From: Mesorhizobium sp. INR15
GTDB lineage: Bacteria; Pseudomonadota; Alphaproteobacteria; Rhizobiales; Rhizobiaceae
Length of the DNA: 64,000 bases
Assembly: GCF_015500075.1 (NCBI RefSeq)
Contig: NZ_CP045496.1
Span: 620,001-684,000 of the forward strand
Reading direction: 5' to 3'
Each line of letters starts with the position of its first letter. Position 1 is the first letter of the stretch. The translations under genes and the position numbers were made by a program. A model generated the notes under the pieces. That model was not told the DNA's origin. It worked only from the letters and a program-made list of their open reading frames with translations, and did no database searches. Of the stretch, positions 10,924 to 20,004 are shown in pieces.

Positions 10924-12464
10924 TATCCAGCCTCGTTCGAGGCCGCGCGGCGCAGTTGCGCCAGCGGCGGCCACGGATTGCCCGACGGCGCACCCGTACC
11001 CTGTCGCGGATTGAGGTATTCTCCGCCCTTGGCAACGATATCAGCGACACTGCGGATCTCCGCCTCGTAGCCGCCGAGCCGGATGTAATCGTCACGGCGC
11101 AAGGTGAATTCGATCGGTGCCACCAGCGCCGGCGTCGGCACATAGCCGAAAGCGCCTTCAGGTACTCGCGTGACATCCACCATCAGCGTGATGCCGCCAC
11201 CGGGCCAGACATAGACCGGCGCTCCGCCGACCGTCACATAGGTGGTCAGGCCTTGCACCGAGCGGGTGAGATTGACCGGGTTTTCCGTGACACCGGCGCG
11301 CAACGAACCGCCGGCACCGCCGATGAACAACACCGTGCACAGCGCCGGTTCGCAATTGTCCTCGATCAGGCCAACGGATTTTTGCAACCGCTCCGGGAAC
11401 GGCTTCTGCACCGGCTTCAGGTCATCGTCGAGTTCGTAATAGGCAAACTGCTCGCCCGTGGTCGAGACCATCAGCAGCGACAGGCCCGGACGCGCGCCCT
11501 TCTTGGCATTCCACTCGCCGAGGATCGACAGCGGATCGGAAATGCTGGTGCCACCCCAGCCAAGGCCGGGCTCCGACACCTTGAAATAGCGGCCAGGCGT
11601 CGAGCGGCGGCCGATGATTTTTATCCCGGTATCCTGCCAGCCCAGCACCTTGCCGGCCTGATGCTCGGAAACGACGCCGGTGATGTGGTCGTCAACCACC
11701 ACCACTTCGTCAACCAGGCCGCGCCACTGGGTGGCGAACATGCCGATGGTGGCGGAGCCGCAGCCGACGCGCATGCGGTGCTCGACCTTGCCGTCGATGA
11801 CAGGTGGTTTGCCGGCTTCGACAATGACCGTGGCGCCGCCATCGATCGTAAGCTCGACAGGCTTGCGGTTGCACAGGTTAAGCAGGGCATCGCAGGTGGC
11901 GCGGCCTTCCGCTTTGGAGCCGCCGGTCAAGTGATGCACACCGCCCAGCGACAGCATCTGCGAACCATATTCGCCCGTGGTGACATGGCCGATCGCCTCG
12001 CCGGCAGCGCGGACTATGGCGGTCTCGGGACCGAGATGGCGGTCGGTGTCGATCTTCACCTTGACGCCGCAGTAGGAGAAGATGCCCTCGGTGACGACGG
12101 TGACCAGATCGACGCCCTCGACTTCCTGGCTGACGATAAAAGGAGCAGGCTTGTAGTCGGGATAGGTGGTGCCGGCACCGATGGCGGTGACGAAGCGGCG
12201 GCCGGTGTTGACCAGCTCGCCACCCCACGCCTCGCCCTCGGCAACGAAAGGCACCATGGCAGCGCCGGTCTGCGAGGCATGATCGAGGATGGTCAGCGGG
12301 TCCATCCGCACGATCCGGCCACCGACATTGCCGTAGCGGTCGCAGGCTCCGGTGCGGCCATCGGCGATATAGCACATGACCGGACAGGCATCGCAGCGGA
12401 TCTTTTCCGCCACCAGCTTCTCGCCGGGGTCGTGGGTTTCGAAACGTTCGGCAAGCTCGCTCAT
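10923..12464 (-). CDS. 6-hydroxynicotinate reductase-like iron-sulfur protein
   Basis: A 513-residue protein resembling the family annotated as 6-hydroxynicotinate reductase. In anaerobic nicotinate degraders that enzyme reduces 6-hydroxynicotinate to the tetrahydro derivative. The N-terminus has a cysteine cluster Cys24-x2-Cys27-x3-Cys31-x9-Cys41 (IRCDACPVMCYIADGRTGAC) suited to an Fe-S centre. Long conserved stretches follow, including GIFSYCGVKVKIDTDRHLG, GEYGSQMLSLGGVHHLTGG and TFEF-like C-terminal strands. It overlaps the molybdenum hydroxylase by 4 nt and UPF0280 by 1 nt. The molybdenum hydroxylase next to it would supply the hydroxylated ring. The actual substrate in this organism is unproven and may be another N-heterocycle. 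Confidence 0.85.
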   Translation of the reverse strand: MSELAERFETHDPGEKLVAEKIRCDACPVMCYIADGRTGACDRYGNVGGRIVRMDPLTILDHASQTGAAMVPFVAEGEAWGGELVNTGRRFVTAIGAGTTYPDYKPAPFIVSQEVEGVDLVTVVTEGIFSYCGVKVKIDTDRHLGPETAIVRAAGEAIGHVTTGEYGSQMLSLGGVHHLTGGSKAEGRATCDALLNLCNRKPVELTIDGGATVIVEAGKPPVIDGKVEHRMRVGCGSATIGMFATQWRGLVDEVVVVDDHITGVVSEHQAGKVLGWQDTGIKIIGRRSTPGRYFKVSEPGLGWGGTSISDPLSILGEWNAKKGARPGLSLLMVSTTGEQFAYYELDDDLKPVQKPFPERLQKSVGLIEDNCEPALCTVLFIGGAGGSLRAGVTENPVNLTRSVQGLTTYVTVGGAPVYVWPGGGITLMVDVTRVPEGAFGYVPTPALVAPIEFTLRRDDYIRLGGYEAEIRSVADIVAKGGEYLNPRQGTGAPSGNPWPPLAQLRRAASNEAG

Positions 12465-15271
12465 GCGCGTGCCTCCTTGTCGCGAATGGCGGCGCGAATG
12501 CGCGTCGGCGTCGCCGGAATTTTTGTGACCAGCACGCCGGTGGCGTGGCGGATGGCGTTGAGGATTGCTGGCGCCGTCGGGATCAGCACATGTTCGCCCA
12601 GCCCCTTGGCGCCAAACGGACCTTCAGGATCGGGAACCTCAACCAAAATGGTCTCGATGGGCGGTACATCGCCAATCGTCGGGATCAGGTAGTCATGCAG
12701 GTTTTCGGTGCGGCCCGGAATATACTCTTCCATCAGCGCCATGCCGATGCCTTGCGCGATGCCGCCCTCGATCTGGCCTTCGACCAGCAGCGGGTTGATC
12801 GCCTTGCCGACATCGTGGGCCGCGGTGATCTTGATCAGCTTCACCGTACCGAGCTTGAGGTCGACCTCCAGTTCGGCGATCTGCGCACCATAGCCATAGA
12901 CCGCGTATGGTTTGCCCTGACCCTTGGCATCGAGCGGCAAGGTCGGCGGATCATAAGTCTCCTCGGCGCGGAAGACAAAGCCCTCCGCATCGACGTCGAG
13001 CGCCGCGAGATCGATGCGGCGCGCGGCCTCGCCCTCGCGAATGAGGATCGCCGAGCCGTCCAGCCGCAGGGATGCGTTCTCGGAGACATTGGCAAAGCGC
13101 AGGATCTTTTCGCGCAAGGCGCGGCCGGCCTTCTCGGCGGCCTTGCCGGTGACGAAGGTCTGGCGTGAGGCGGACGTCTTGCCGGCATCGGGCGTGATCG
13201 CCGTGTCGGCGCTCTTCAGCCGGAATCTTTCCAGCGGCAAGCCAAGCGCATCGGCGCAGATCTGGGTGATGACGGTGTTGGAGCCCTGGCCGATATCGAC
13301 GGCACCCTGATGCAGGATGATATCGCCCGAAGCAGAAACGCCGACCCTGATGGTGGAGGGGTTGGGCAGCGAGGTGTTGCCGCAGCCATACCAGCACGAA
13401 GCGACACCAACCCCGCGCTTGCTTGCATCATTGGCAGCATTGAATGTTTCGGAATCAGCGATCGCCCGCGCCCAGTGCGGCCGCAGCGATTCGAGGCATT
13501 CAGCAATGCCGACGCCTGAGTCCAGCCGCTGTCCGGTAACCGTTTCGGAGCCGTTCCGAAGGCAGTTCTTCAGGCGAAACTCGAGGCGATCCATGCCGAG
13601 CTTGCCGGCCAGCTCATCATACAAGGTCTCCTGCATGATGGTTGCCTGCGGCACGCCGAAGCCACGGAAAGCGCCCGAGATCGGGCCATGGGTGTGAATG
13701 GCGCGGCCTTCGGCGCGGTAGTTGGGCGTCGCGTAAGGACCCGAAGCATGCACCGGCACGCGGTTGGCCACGGTCGGACCCCAGCTTGCATAGGCGCCGG
13801 TGTTGAAATCGCCTGAGAAGACCATGCCGGTGACATGGCCGCCAGCGTCGGCGCCGATGGTTGCCTTCATCTCGGACGGATGCCGCTTGGTGGTCGACAT
13901 CATCGATTCGTTGCGGGTGTAGGCGAGCGCCGCCGGCCGCCCGGTTTTCATCGCCACCAAACCTATCAACGGCTGCAGCGAAACATCAAGCTTGGAGCCG
14001 AAGCCGCCGCCGGTCGCGGTCGGCACGATGCGCACCTTGTCGACCGCGAGGCCGAGCACCTTGGCGGTCTCGTCCCGGTCCATGTAGGGCGCCTGGGTGC
14101 AGGCGACGACGACAAGCGTGTCGCCGTCCATATATGCATAGCCGGCTTCCGGCTCGATATAGGCGTGCTCGACATAGGACGTGTCAATGGCACCGAAGAC
14201 CGTGAACGCGGCATCGGCAAGGGCAGCCTCGGGATTGCCGCGTTCGACAAAGCCCTTGGTCAAGAGATTGGCCGGGCGGCTCTCGTGGATCAGCGCCGCG
14301 CCATCGCCTTGTGCTTCGCTGGGCAGGAGAAAATGCGGCAGTTCGGTCCAGCGGATGGGAAAGTCCGAAAGGTCAAGATCGAGCATTGCCTCGCGTTCGC
14401 CGGCGACCAGCGCCACCGCCTCGCCACGAAGCCGCGAAAAGCCCTCGGCCAAGGCCGGCTGGTCCGCGAAGGGGCCGATGACGCCAAAGCAGTTCTTGCC
14501 CGGGACGTCGGCGGCGGTGAAGACACCGGCAAGGCCGGGATGCTTCTTCACCCAACCGTCGAGATCGCCAAAATCGAACCTGGCATGATAGTGCGGCGAG
14601 CGGACCACCAGCACCGCCAGCGCATCGGCGGGGAAGGAATCGCCGCCGAACTTTTCGTCGCCGGTGACTTTTGGAACGCCATCGAGGCGGACCGGGGAGG
14701 AGCCGATCGCATGGCCCGACAGCGGCAGACGGAAGTCGAGATTGCCGGCATGGCGGGAGGCATCCATCACCGCCGCGATGATCTTCCGGTAGCCGGTGCA
14801 GCGGCACAGGATGCCGCCCAGTGCGTCCTGTACCTCGGCCTCGGTCGGACTGGCTTTCGTGTCCAGCAGTGCGGTTGCAGCGACCAGCAGCGCCGGCGTG
14901 CAGATGCCGCATTGCGCCGCGCCATGATCGAGGAACGAAGCCTGCAGTGCCGACAGCCGGCCATTGGCGAGGCCCTCGACCGTCGTGACAGCAGTGCCGG
15001 CAGCGGAGGCCGCCGACATCAGGCAGGCGCAAACAGGATCACCGTCGACCAGCACCGTGCAGGCGCCACAATCACCGGCATCGCAGCCAACCTTGGTGCC
15101 AGTCAGCCGCAATTCGTCGCGCAGCACGGAAGACAACCGGCGCAGCGGCGGCACATTGACGGAGATGGCGGCACCGTTGACGGTGAAGGCGATGCCAGCG
15201 CGTTCGACACCAACCTTAATCCCATCCGGATCGGACGGGGCTTCCTTGATTTCATGCCGAACCTGGCTCAT
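12461..15271 (-). CDS. Molybdenum hydroxylase: fused 2Fe-2S (CoxS) and molybdopterin (CoxL) subunits
   Basis: A 936-residue fusion of the xanthine dehydrogenase/nicotinate hydroxylase family. Residues about 25-170 are the CoxS part. A plant-type 2Fe-2S cluster uses Cys63, Cys68, Cys71 and Cys83 (VGCDAGDCGAC...), and a four-helix second cluster uses Cys121, Cys124, Cys156 and Cys158 (CGIC ... CRC). From about 190 on is the Moco subunit: VRLDGVPKVTGDEKFGGD, TGGGFGSKLD, GAFRGFGVPQ and the active-site KGLGEH with its catalytic Glu. The small and large subunits are usually separate genes. It overlaps the FAD-subunit gene and the reductase gene by 4 nt each. It probably hydroxylates an N-heteroaromatic ring next to nitrogen. 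Confidence 0.93.
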   Translation of the reverse strand: MSQVRHEIKEAPSDPDGIKVGVERAGIAFTVNGAAISVNVPPLRRLSSVLRDELRLTGTKVGCDAGDCGACTVLVDGDPVCACLMSAASAAGTAVTTVEGLANGRLSALQASFLDHGAAQCGICTPALLVAATALLDTKASPTEAEVQDALGGILCRCTGYRKIIAAVMDASRHAGNLDFRLPLSGHAIGSSPVRLDGVPKVTGDEKFGGDSFPADALAVLVVRSPHYHARFDFGDLDGWVKKHPGLAGVFTAADVPGKNCFGVIGPFADQPALAEGFSRLRGEAVALVAGEREAMLDLDLSDFPIRWTELPHFLLPSEAQGDGAALIHESRPANLLTKGFVERGNPEAALADAAFTVFGAIDTSYVEHAYIEPEAGYAYMDGDTLVVVACTQAPYMDRDETAKVLGLAVDKVRIVPTATGGGFGSKLDVSLQPLIGLVAMKTGRPAALAYTRNESMMSTTKRHPSEMKATIGADAGGHVTGMVFSGDFNTGAYASWGPTVANRVPVHASGPYATPNYRAEGRAIHTHGPISGAFRGFGVPQATIMQETLYDELAGKLGMDRLEFRLKNCLRNGSETVTGQRLDSGVGIAECLESLRPHWARAIADSETFNAANDASKRGVGVASCWYGCGNTSLPNPSTIRVGVSASGDIILHQGAVDIGQGSNTVITQICADALGLPLERFRLKSADTAITPDAGKTSASRQTFVTGKAAEKAGRALREKILRFANVSENASLRLDGSAILIREGEAARRIDLAALDVDAEGFVFRAEETYDPPTLPLDAKGQGKPYAVYGYGAQIAELEVDLKLGTVKLIKITAAHDVGKAINPLLVEGQIEGGIAQGIGMALMEEYIPGRTENLHDYLIPTIGDVPPIETILVEVPDPEGPFGAKGLGEHVLIPTAPAILNAIRHATGVLVTKIPATPTRIRAAIRDKEARA

Positions 15272-16128
15272 GCCGCCGCCTTGTCATCGCTGGCGTGACC
15301 GGCAGCTGCGAGCACGGCGCGGGCGACCAGCTCGCGTACCGCGTCCAGCCGATATTCTGCGGTGCCGCGCACATCAGCGATCGGCGACAATTCATTCATC
15401 GGTGCGGACGCGACAGCAGCCGCTATTTCATGGCTGGCGGACAAGCCATTCAAGACGGCTTCAACGCCAATGAGGCGCCTGGCCACCACTGAGCAGGAAC
15501 CGACCGCAACGGCCGCATTTCTTATGATGCCGTCAACGACCAGCAGACGCGCGGCCACCATGGCTATCGAGATGACGAGATAGCGCCGGGCGCCGAGTTT
15601 GGCGAAGGCGGATGTGCCGGCGGTAGCCGTCTTCGGCACGCGGATTGCCGTGACCATCTCGCCTGGCAGCAGGGCGGTGCGGCGGTTGCCGAGAATGAAT
15701 TCCTGGAGCGGCAAATGGCGTGTCGCTAATGCCGATCGCAGTTCGACTTCGGCATCGAGAACCAGCAGGCCTGGCACGCCGTCGGCGGCCGGCGAGGCAT
15801 TGCAGAGATTGCCGGCAACCGAGGCGACATTCTGGATCTGTGGGGAACCCACCTCTCGCGCGGCCTGCTTCAGCGCATCGAAGGCGGGAGGCAACGGGTA
15901 GCGGATGATGTCGGTCCATGTCGTGCGCGCGCCGATGACCCAGTGATTGTCCGTCTCGGCAATGCCGCGCAGCGCTGCCAGACCGTTGATGTCGAGCACG
16001 TTGTCGCGGAAAGGCTTGACGCCTTGTGCTGGATAGAAATCGGTGCCGCCAGCCAGGATGCGCCACGCGCCCTCGCCAAGCAAAGCGAGCGCTTCGTCGA
16101 CATTGGTGGGTTTCGCGTAACGGATCAC
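15268..16128 (-). CDS. FAD-binding subunit of molybdenum hydroxylase (CoxM type)
   Basis: A 286-residue CoxM-like subunit that passes electrons from the 2Fe-2S centres to FAD. The two FAD pyrophosphate-binding signatures are visible: ILAGGTDFYP near the N-terminus and SVAGNLCNASPAADGVPGLL in the middle. The start chosen is GTG at 16128, preceded by GGAAGG with 6-nt spacing. Longer in-frame starts add an unrelated N-terminus. It is the first gene of the six-gene operon running down to marR. Its promoter must lie in the 359-nt divergent region shared with pncA, which also holds the palindromic repeat at 16282-16385. I saw no other clear signal in that region. Confidence 0.9.
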   Translation of the reverse strand: MIRYAKPTNVDEALALLGEGAWRILAGGTDFYPAQGVKPFRDNVLDINGLAALRGIAETDNHWVIGARTTWTDIIRYPLPPAFDALKQAAREVGSPQIQNVASVAGNLCNASPAADGVPGLLVLDAEVELRSALATRHLPLQEFILGNRRTALLPGEMVTAIRVPKTATAGTSAFAKLGARRYLVISIAMVAARLLVVDGIIRNAAVAVGSCSVVARRLIGVEAVLNGLSASHEIAAAVASAPMNELSPIADVRGTAEYRLDAVRELVARAVLAAAGHASDDKAAA

Positions 16129-16281
16129 GCTTTGCCTTCCCGGAAAAGGACCTTGCTGAAAGAACCTTCCAGCATTCGAGCCGGCCAAATTCATTCGTAT
16201 GCAAATGATATCAAGCTGGCGGGAATTGTCAAAGCCGGAGTTTATCTCAGCCCAGGCGGCACGCATTTGTTATATTTCCGC

Positions 16282-16385
16282 GGATGATCCCGAAAATCGG
16301 AAATCGATTTTCGGAAACGGATCATCCGCAAAATCAAAGTGCTACAGCGTCCTTTGCGCGCCCAATAGGACGCGCGGCGCTGTAG
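16282..16385. repeat. Composite intergenic palindromic repeat
   Basis: Two palindromes lie in tandem. In the first, GGATGATCC/GGATCATCC (16282-16290, 16319-16327) encloses CGAAAATCG/CGATTTTCG (16291-16299, 16305-16313). In the second, CTACAGCG (16342-16349) pairs with CGCTGTAG (16378-16385) around further GCGCG/CGCGC pairing. From memory this sequence type recurs between genes in rhizobial genomes. It lies in the divergent region between the coxM-like gene and pncA. Confidence 0.7.
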
Positions 16386-16487
16386 AGGTTGACGCAGCCG
16401 GCCATCTGGTCAAGTTTCTGCCTCCGGTCGCATTCGCGGCACTTTTTCAATGGAGCGCATGCGCGCGACACCCAAGAAGGAAGCCCC

Positions 16488-17102
16488 ATGGCCGACGAAG
16501 CGCTCGTTGTCATCGACCTGCAGAACGATTTTTGTCCGGGCGGCGCCCTGGCCGTTGCCGGCGGCGACGAGATCGTGCCGCTGGTCAATGACCTGATCCG
16601 GCGCACCGAACATGTCGTGCTGACGCAGGACTGGCACCCGGCCGGCCATTCGAGCTTCGCCTCCAGCCATCCCGGCAAGCAGCCGTTCGAGACGATCGAA
16701 ATGCCCTATGGCCAGCAGACCTTGTGGCCGGACCACTGCATCCAGGGCAGCCTTGGTTCGGATTTTCACTCAGGTCTCGCCTGGACGAAGGCGGAACTGG
16801 TCATCCGCAAAGGATTTCGGCCGGAGATCGACAGCTATTCGGCCTTTTTCGAAAACGACCGGACGACGCAGACAGGTCTCGCCGGCTATTTGCGCGAGCG
16901 CGGCATCGACAGGCTGACCCTGGTCGGCCTGGCGACCGACTTCTGCGTCGCCTTCTCGGCGCTGGATGCCGTCAAGCAGGGGTTCAAAACCACCGTGCGG
17001 CTCGATGCCTGCCGTGGCATCGATCTCAACGGATCAATCGAGACGATGCTGGCAAGGATGCGCGATGCCGGCGTGACGCTTGAAGACCCTACATCCGAAT
17101 GA
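16488..17102 (+). CDS. pncA: Nicotinamidase / pyrazinamidase
   Basis: A 204-residue isochorismatase-fold amidase converting nicotinamide to nicotinate and ammonia. The catalytic triad Asp10 (VVIDLQNDF), Lys108 (VIRKGF) and Cys153 (GLATDFCV) is visible, along with metal ligands Asp48 and His50 (TQDWH) and His83 (PDHC). The ATG at 16488 is preceded by AAGAAGGAAG. An upstream in-frame TTG would add about 33 residues not seen in the family. It is divergent from the hydroxylase/reductase operon and overlaps the antiporter gene by 4 nt. Nicotinate produced here could feed PncB (24947-26251) or, if the neighbouring operon acts on nicotinate, ring degradation. Confidence 0.95.
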   Translation: MADEALVVIDLQNDFCPGGALAVAGGDEIVPLVNDLIRRTEHVVLTQDWHPAGHSSFASSHPGKQPFETIEMPYGQQTLWPDHCIQGSLGSDFHSGLAWTKAELVIRKGFRPEIDSYSAFFENDRTTQTGLAGYLRERGIDRLTLVGLATDFCVAFSALDAVKQGFKTTVRLDACRGIDLNGSIETMLARMRDAGVTLEDPTSE

Positions 17103-18562
17103 TGGAGCCTGGACTTCGTCCAAGGAACTTAAGGCGCGCAACAACAGTCTGGACGGCACGCGCCGTCCTGGCTGCAGCGACCCTGTTTCCAGGAATAGCG
17201 CTTGCCGCTGAAGAGCATGGGCTGCCAGGGGCGGCGATGCCGCTTTGGTGGGCGCTGCCCTTTGCCGGGTTGCTGCTTTGCATCGCCACCGGGCCGCTGC
17301 TGTTCCAGCATGTCTGGGAACATCACTATGGCAAGATATCGGCCCTCTGGGCTGCCCTGGTGATCGTGCCTTTGGCATTTGCCTTCGGCGTGCCCGACGC
17401 GGCCGAGGCGGTGCTGCATGCGCTGCTCACCGAATACATGTCCTTCATCATCCTGTTGTTCGCGTTGTTCACCATCTCGGGCGGCATTCTTGTCGCCGGC
17501 AACATTCACGGCACGCCGCTGGTCAATGCCGGACTGCTGCTGGTCGGCGCGCTGCTCGCCTCGGTGATCGGCACCACGGGCGCATCGATGATCCTGATCC
17601 GGCCGATGATACGCGCCAATGACAACAGGCCGTTCAACGCCCATGTCATCATCTTCTTCATTTTCCTGGTCTCCAACATCGGCGGTTCGCTGACGCCGCT
17701 CGGCGATCCGCCGCTGTTCGTCGGCTTCCTGCGCGGCGTCGACTTCTTCTGGACCACTGAAAACCTTTATCGGGAAACTCTGTTCGTGGGCGGCGTTGTG
17801 CTGGCCGCCTTCCTGCTGATCGACATCATCTTGCACCGGCGCGAGGACGGCGCGCCAAAGATCAAGGATCCGACGCCGGACTCGAAGGTCCGCATCCGCG
17901 GGTTGCCCAACATTCCGCTGCTGGCCGGTGTGATCGCCGCGATCCTGGTTTCCGCCGCCTGGAAGCCCGGCGTGAGCTTTTCCATCCAGGGCGTGACGCT
18001 GGAATTGCAGAACCTCGTGCGCGACGCCGTCATCCTGGCGCTCGCCTTCATCTCGCTTGCCGTTTCGCGCAAGGAGTACCGTGAGGCGAATGGGTTCAAC
18101 TGGGGCCCGATTGCCGAAGTGGCAAAACTGTTTGCCGGCATCTTCATCTGCATCGTGCCGGTCGTCGCCATCCTGCGGGCCGGGCATGACGGTGCGCTGG
18201 CGCCGCTGGTCGCGCTCGTCACCTCGCCGTCCGGCGCGCCCAAAGACCTCGCCTACTTCTGGCTGACCGGCGCGCTGTCGTCCTTCCTCGACAATGCGCC
18301 AACCTATCTGGTGTTCTTCGAGCTTGCTGGCGGCAATCCCGGCCACCTGATGACCGATCTTGCCTCGACGCTTGCCGCGATCTCGGCGGGCGCGGTGTTC
18401 ATGGGCGCCAACACCTATGTCGGCAATGCGCCGAACTTCATGGTCTATGCTATTGCCAGGCAGCAGGGCGTGAAGATGCCAAGTTTCTTCGGCTATATGC
18501 TGTGGTCGGGCGCGGTGCTGATCCCGACATTCCTGATCGCCGGTTTTCTGTTTTTTGGCTGA
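17099..18562 (+). CDS. NhaD-type sodium:proton antiporter (CitMHS-like)
   Basis: A 487-residue polytopic membrane protein of the NhaD/CitMHS_2 ion-transporter superfamily. After a basic N-terminus comes a hydrophobic leader-like stretch ending ...ALAAEEHG and about a dozen membrane segments. Helix-hairpin motifs typical of the group are present: GTTGASMILIRPMIRAND, VSNIGGSLTPLGDPPLF and GALSSFLDNAPTYLVFF with the conserved Asn-Ala-Pro. The start overlaps the pncA stop by ATGA, so the two are translationally coupled. Annotated family members exchange Na+ for H+, but an organic-anion substrate cannot be excluded. Its stop abuts the livF stop on the opposite strand. Confidence 0.88.
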   Translation: MMEPGLRPRNLRRATTVWTARAVLAAATLFPGIALAAEEHGLPGAAMPLWWALPFAGLLLCIATGPLLFQHVWEHHYGKISALWAALVIVPLAFAFGVPDAAEAVLHALLTEYMSFIILLFALFTISGGILVAGNIHGTPLVNAGLLLVGALLASVIGTTGASMILIRPMIRANDNRPFNAHVIIFFIFLVSNIGGSLTPLGDPPLFVGFLRGVDFFWTTENLYRETLFVGGVVLAAFLLIDIILHRREDGAPKIKDPTPDSKVRIRGLPNIPLLAGVIAAILVSAAWKPGVSFSIQGVTLELQNLVRDAVILALAFISLAVSRKEYREANGFNWGPIAEVAKLFAGIFICIVPVVAILRAGHDGALAPLVALVTSPSGAPKDLAYFWLTGALSSFLDNAPTYLVFFELAGGNPGHLMTDLASTLAAISAGAVFMGANTYVGNAPNFMVYAIARQQGVKMPSFFGYMLWSGAVLIPTFLIAGFLFFG

Positions 18563-19282
18563 TCAGCCGACACCGACATAGCGGCGCACCGCCGACGGGT
18601 CGGCGCGCAGCGCCTCGACATCGACGGTCTCGCGGTTGCGGCCGTTCTCGATGAACGAGACGCGATCCGCCACCGAGAGAACGGCATCGACCCGCTGCTC
18701 GACCAGGATGGTGGAGACGTCCATGTCGCGCAGCTTCGAGACGGTCTCGCGGATCTTGGCGATCATCGACGGCATCAGCCCTTCGGTCGGTTCGTCGAGC
18801 AGCAGCACCTGGGGCTCGAGGCAAAGCGCGCGCGCCATGGCCAGCATCTGCTGCTCGCCGCCCGACAGCGTGCCGGAGCGCTGCCGCAGGCGCTGCCGCA
18901 ACAACGGGAACAAGTCGAGCACGTTTTCGCGTGTCGCCTTGCCCTTGCCGCGCGCCATCAGGCCGATCTCGATGTTTTCCGCCACCGTCATCTCGGCGAA
19001 AAGCCGCCTGCCTTGCGGCACATAGGCGACACCGGCCTTCGGTACCTCATGCGCCGGCAGGCCGGTCAGTTCGGTGCCGCCTAGGCTGATCGAGCCGGCA
19101 CTTGCCGGAACCAGCCCCATGATGGCCTTGAGCGTCGTGGTCTTGCCGGCGCCGTTGCGGCCAAACAGGCAGAGCACCTCGCCCTTGTTCAGGACAAGAT
19201 CAAGGCCGTAAAGCACCTGGACCTCGCCATAGAAGCAATCCAGTCCCGAGATCGTCAGCGCTTCGGACTTCGCCCCGCTCAT
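18563..19282 (-). CDS. livF: Branched-chain amino-acid-type ABC transporter ATP-binding protein
   Basis: A 239-residue ATPase of the LivF class. Walker A GRNGAGKTTTLKAIMG, signature LSGGEQQMLAMARAL, Walker B VLLLDEPTEGLMP and the switch His replaced by the usual LivF-type VEQRVDA. It is the last gene of the transporter operon, with a 4-nt overlap with livG. Hydrophobic amino-acid transporters of this type (HAAT) import many compounds besides branched-chain amino acids, including aromatic acids and amides. The next gene is the convergent antiporter with no gap. Confidence 0.92.
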   Translation of the reverse strand: MSGAKSEALTISGLDCFYGEVQVLYGLDLVLNKGEVLCLFGRNGAGKTTTLKAIMGLVPASAGSISLGGTELTGLPAHEVPKAGVAYVPQGRRLFAEMTVAENIEIGLMARGKGKATRENVLDLFPLLRQRLRQRSGTLSGGEQQMLAMARALCLEPQVLLLDEPTEGLMPSMIAKIRETVSKLRDMDVSTILVEQRVDAVLSVADRVSFIENGRNRETVDVEALRADPSAVRRYVGVG

Positions 19283-20004
19283 GGCGCCGTTCCCAGATAG
19301 GCTTCCTGCACCGCGGCATTCTCGCGGATCACCTCGGGCGTACCCTCTGCGAGAATCTTGCCGACATTGAAGACGGTGATGCGGTCAGCCAGTTGCATGA
19401 CAACAGGCATGTTGTGCTCGATCAACAGCACGGTGGCCGTGGTGGCGATCTCGCGTACCAGCCGGATGAAATTGTCGATCTCGCTGTCGGCCAGGCCCTG
19501 CGTCGGCTCATCGAGGATCAGCAGGCGCGGCTTCAGCGCCAAGCCCATCGCCACTTCGAGCAGGCGCTGGTGGCCGTACGACAATTGCCCGGCAGGCATA
19601 TGGGCACGGTCTGCAAGGCCGGTCTGTTCGAGCGCGCTCATGACGCCGGCGCGCACGGCGCCCTTGGAGCGGCCATCGCTCAACGTGCGCTGCACCGGCA
19701 GCGCGACATTGTCATAGGCGGTGAGATTGGCGAAGACGCTGGTGATCTGGAACGTATAGGCGATGCCCTGACGGACCCTGATGTAGGCCGGCTGGCTGGT
19801 GATGTCGGCGCCATCGAAGACGATCATGCCGGAAGACGGCTGGATGCGGCCGCTGACCAGGCTGACGAAGGTGGTCTTGCCCGCGCCATTGGGACCGATG
19901 ACGGCGCGAATTTCGCCCGGCATCAAGGTGAAGTCGACATTGTCGACCGCACGCAGGCCGCCAAAGTCGCGCGACAGCCCCTTGGTGGTCAGCAGCGGCA
20001 TCAT
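19279..20004 (-). CDS. livG: Branched-chain amino-acid-type ABC transporter ATP-binding protein
   Basis: A 241-residue ATPase of the LivG class. Walker A GPNGAGKTTFVSLVSG, QGIAYTFQITSVFANLTAYDN Q-loop region, signature LSYGHQRLLEVAMGLA, Walker B LLILDEPTQGLAD and switch LLIEHNMPVVM. The start at 20004 (ATGATG) overlaps the livM stop by 4 nt. The frame remains open far upstream, but that part is antisense-free shadow of livM in another frame and is not part of the protein. The C-terminal AVQEAYLGTAP is the usual LivG end. Confidence 0.92.
   Translation of the reverse strand: MMPLLTTKGLSRDFGGLRAVDNVDFTLMPGEIRAVIGPNGAGKTTFVSLVSGRIQPSSGMIVFDGADITSQPAYIRVRQGIAYTFQITSVFANLTAYDNVALPVQRTLSDGRSKGAVRAGVMSALEQTGLADRAHMPAGQLSYGHQRLLEVAMGLALKPRLLILDEPTQGLADSEIDNFIRLVREIATTATVLLIEHNMPVVMQLADRITVFNVGKILAEGTPEVIRENAAVQEAYLGTAP

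Noticed and set aside
10956..12692. Long plus-strand open frame of over 570 codons opposite the reductase and hydroxylase genes
   Set aside because: Antisense shadow typical of high-GC DNA: no recognisable domain, and both genes beneath are clear family members with coupled overlaps.
13835..15298. Long plus-strand frame opposite the CoxS-CoxL gene
   Set aside because: Complementary-strand shadow. It lacks any motif and would leave the molybdenum hydroxylase unexplained.
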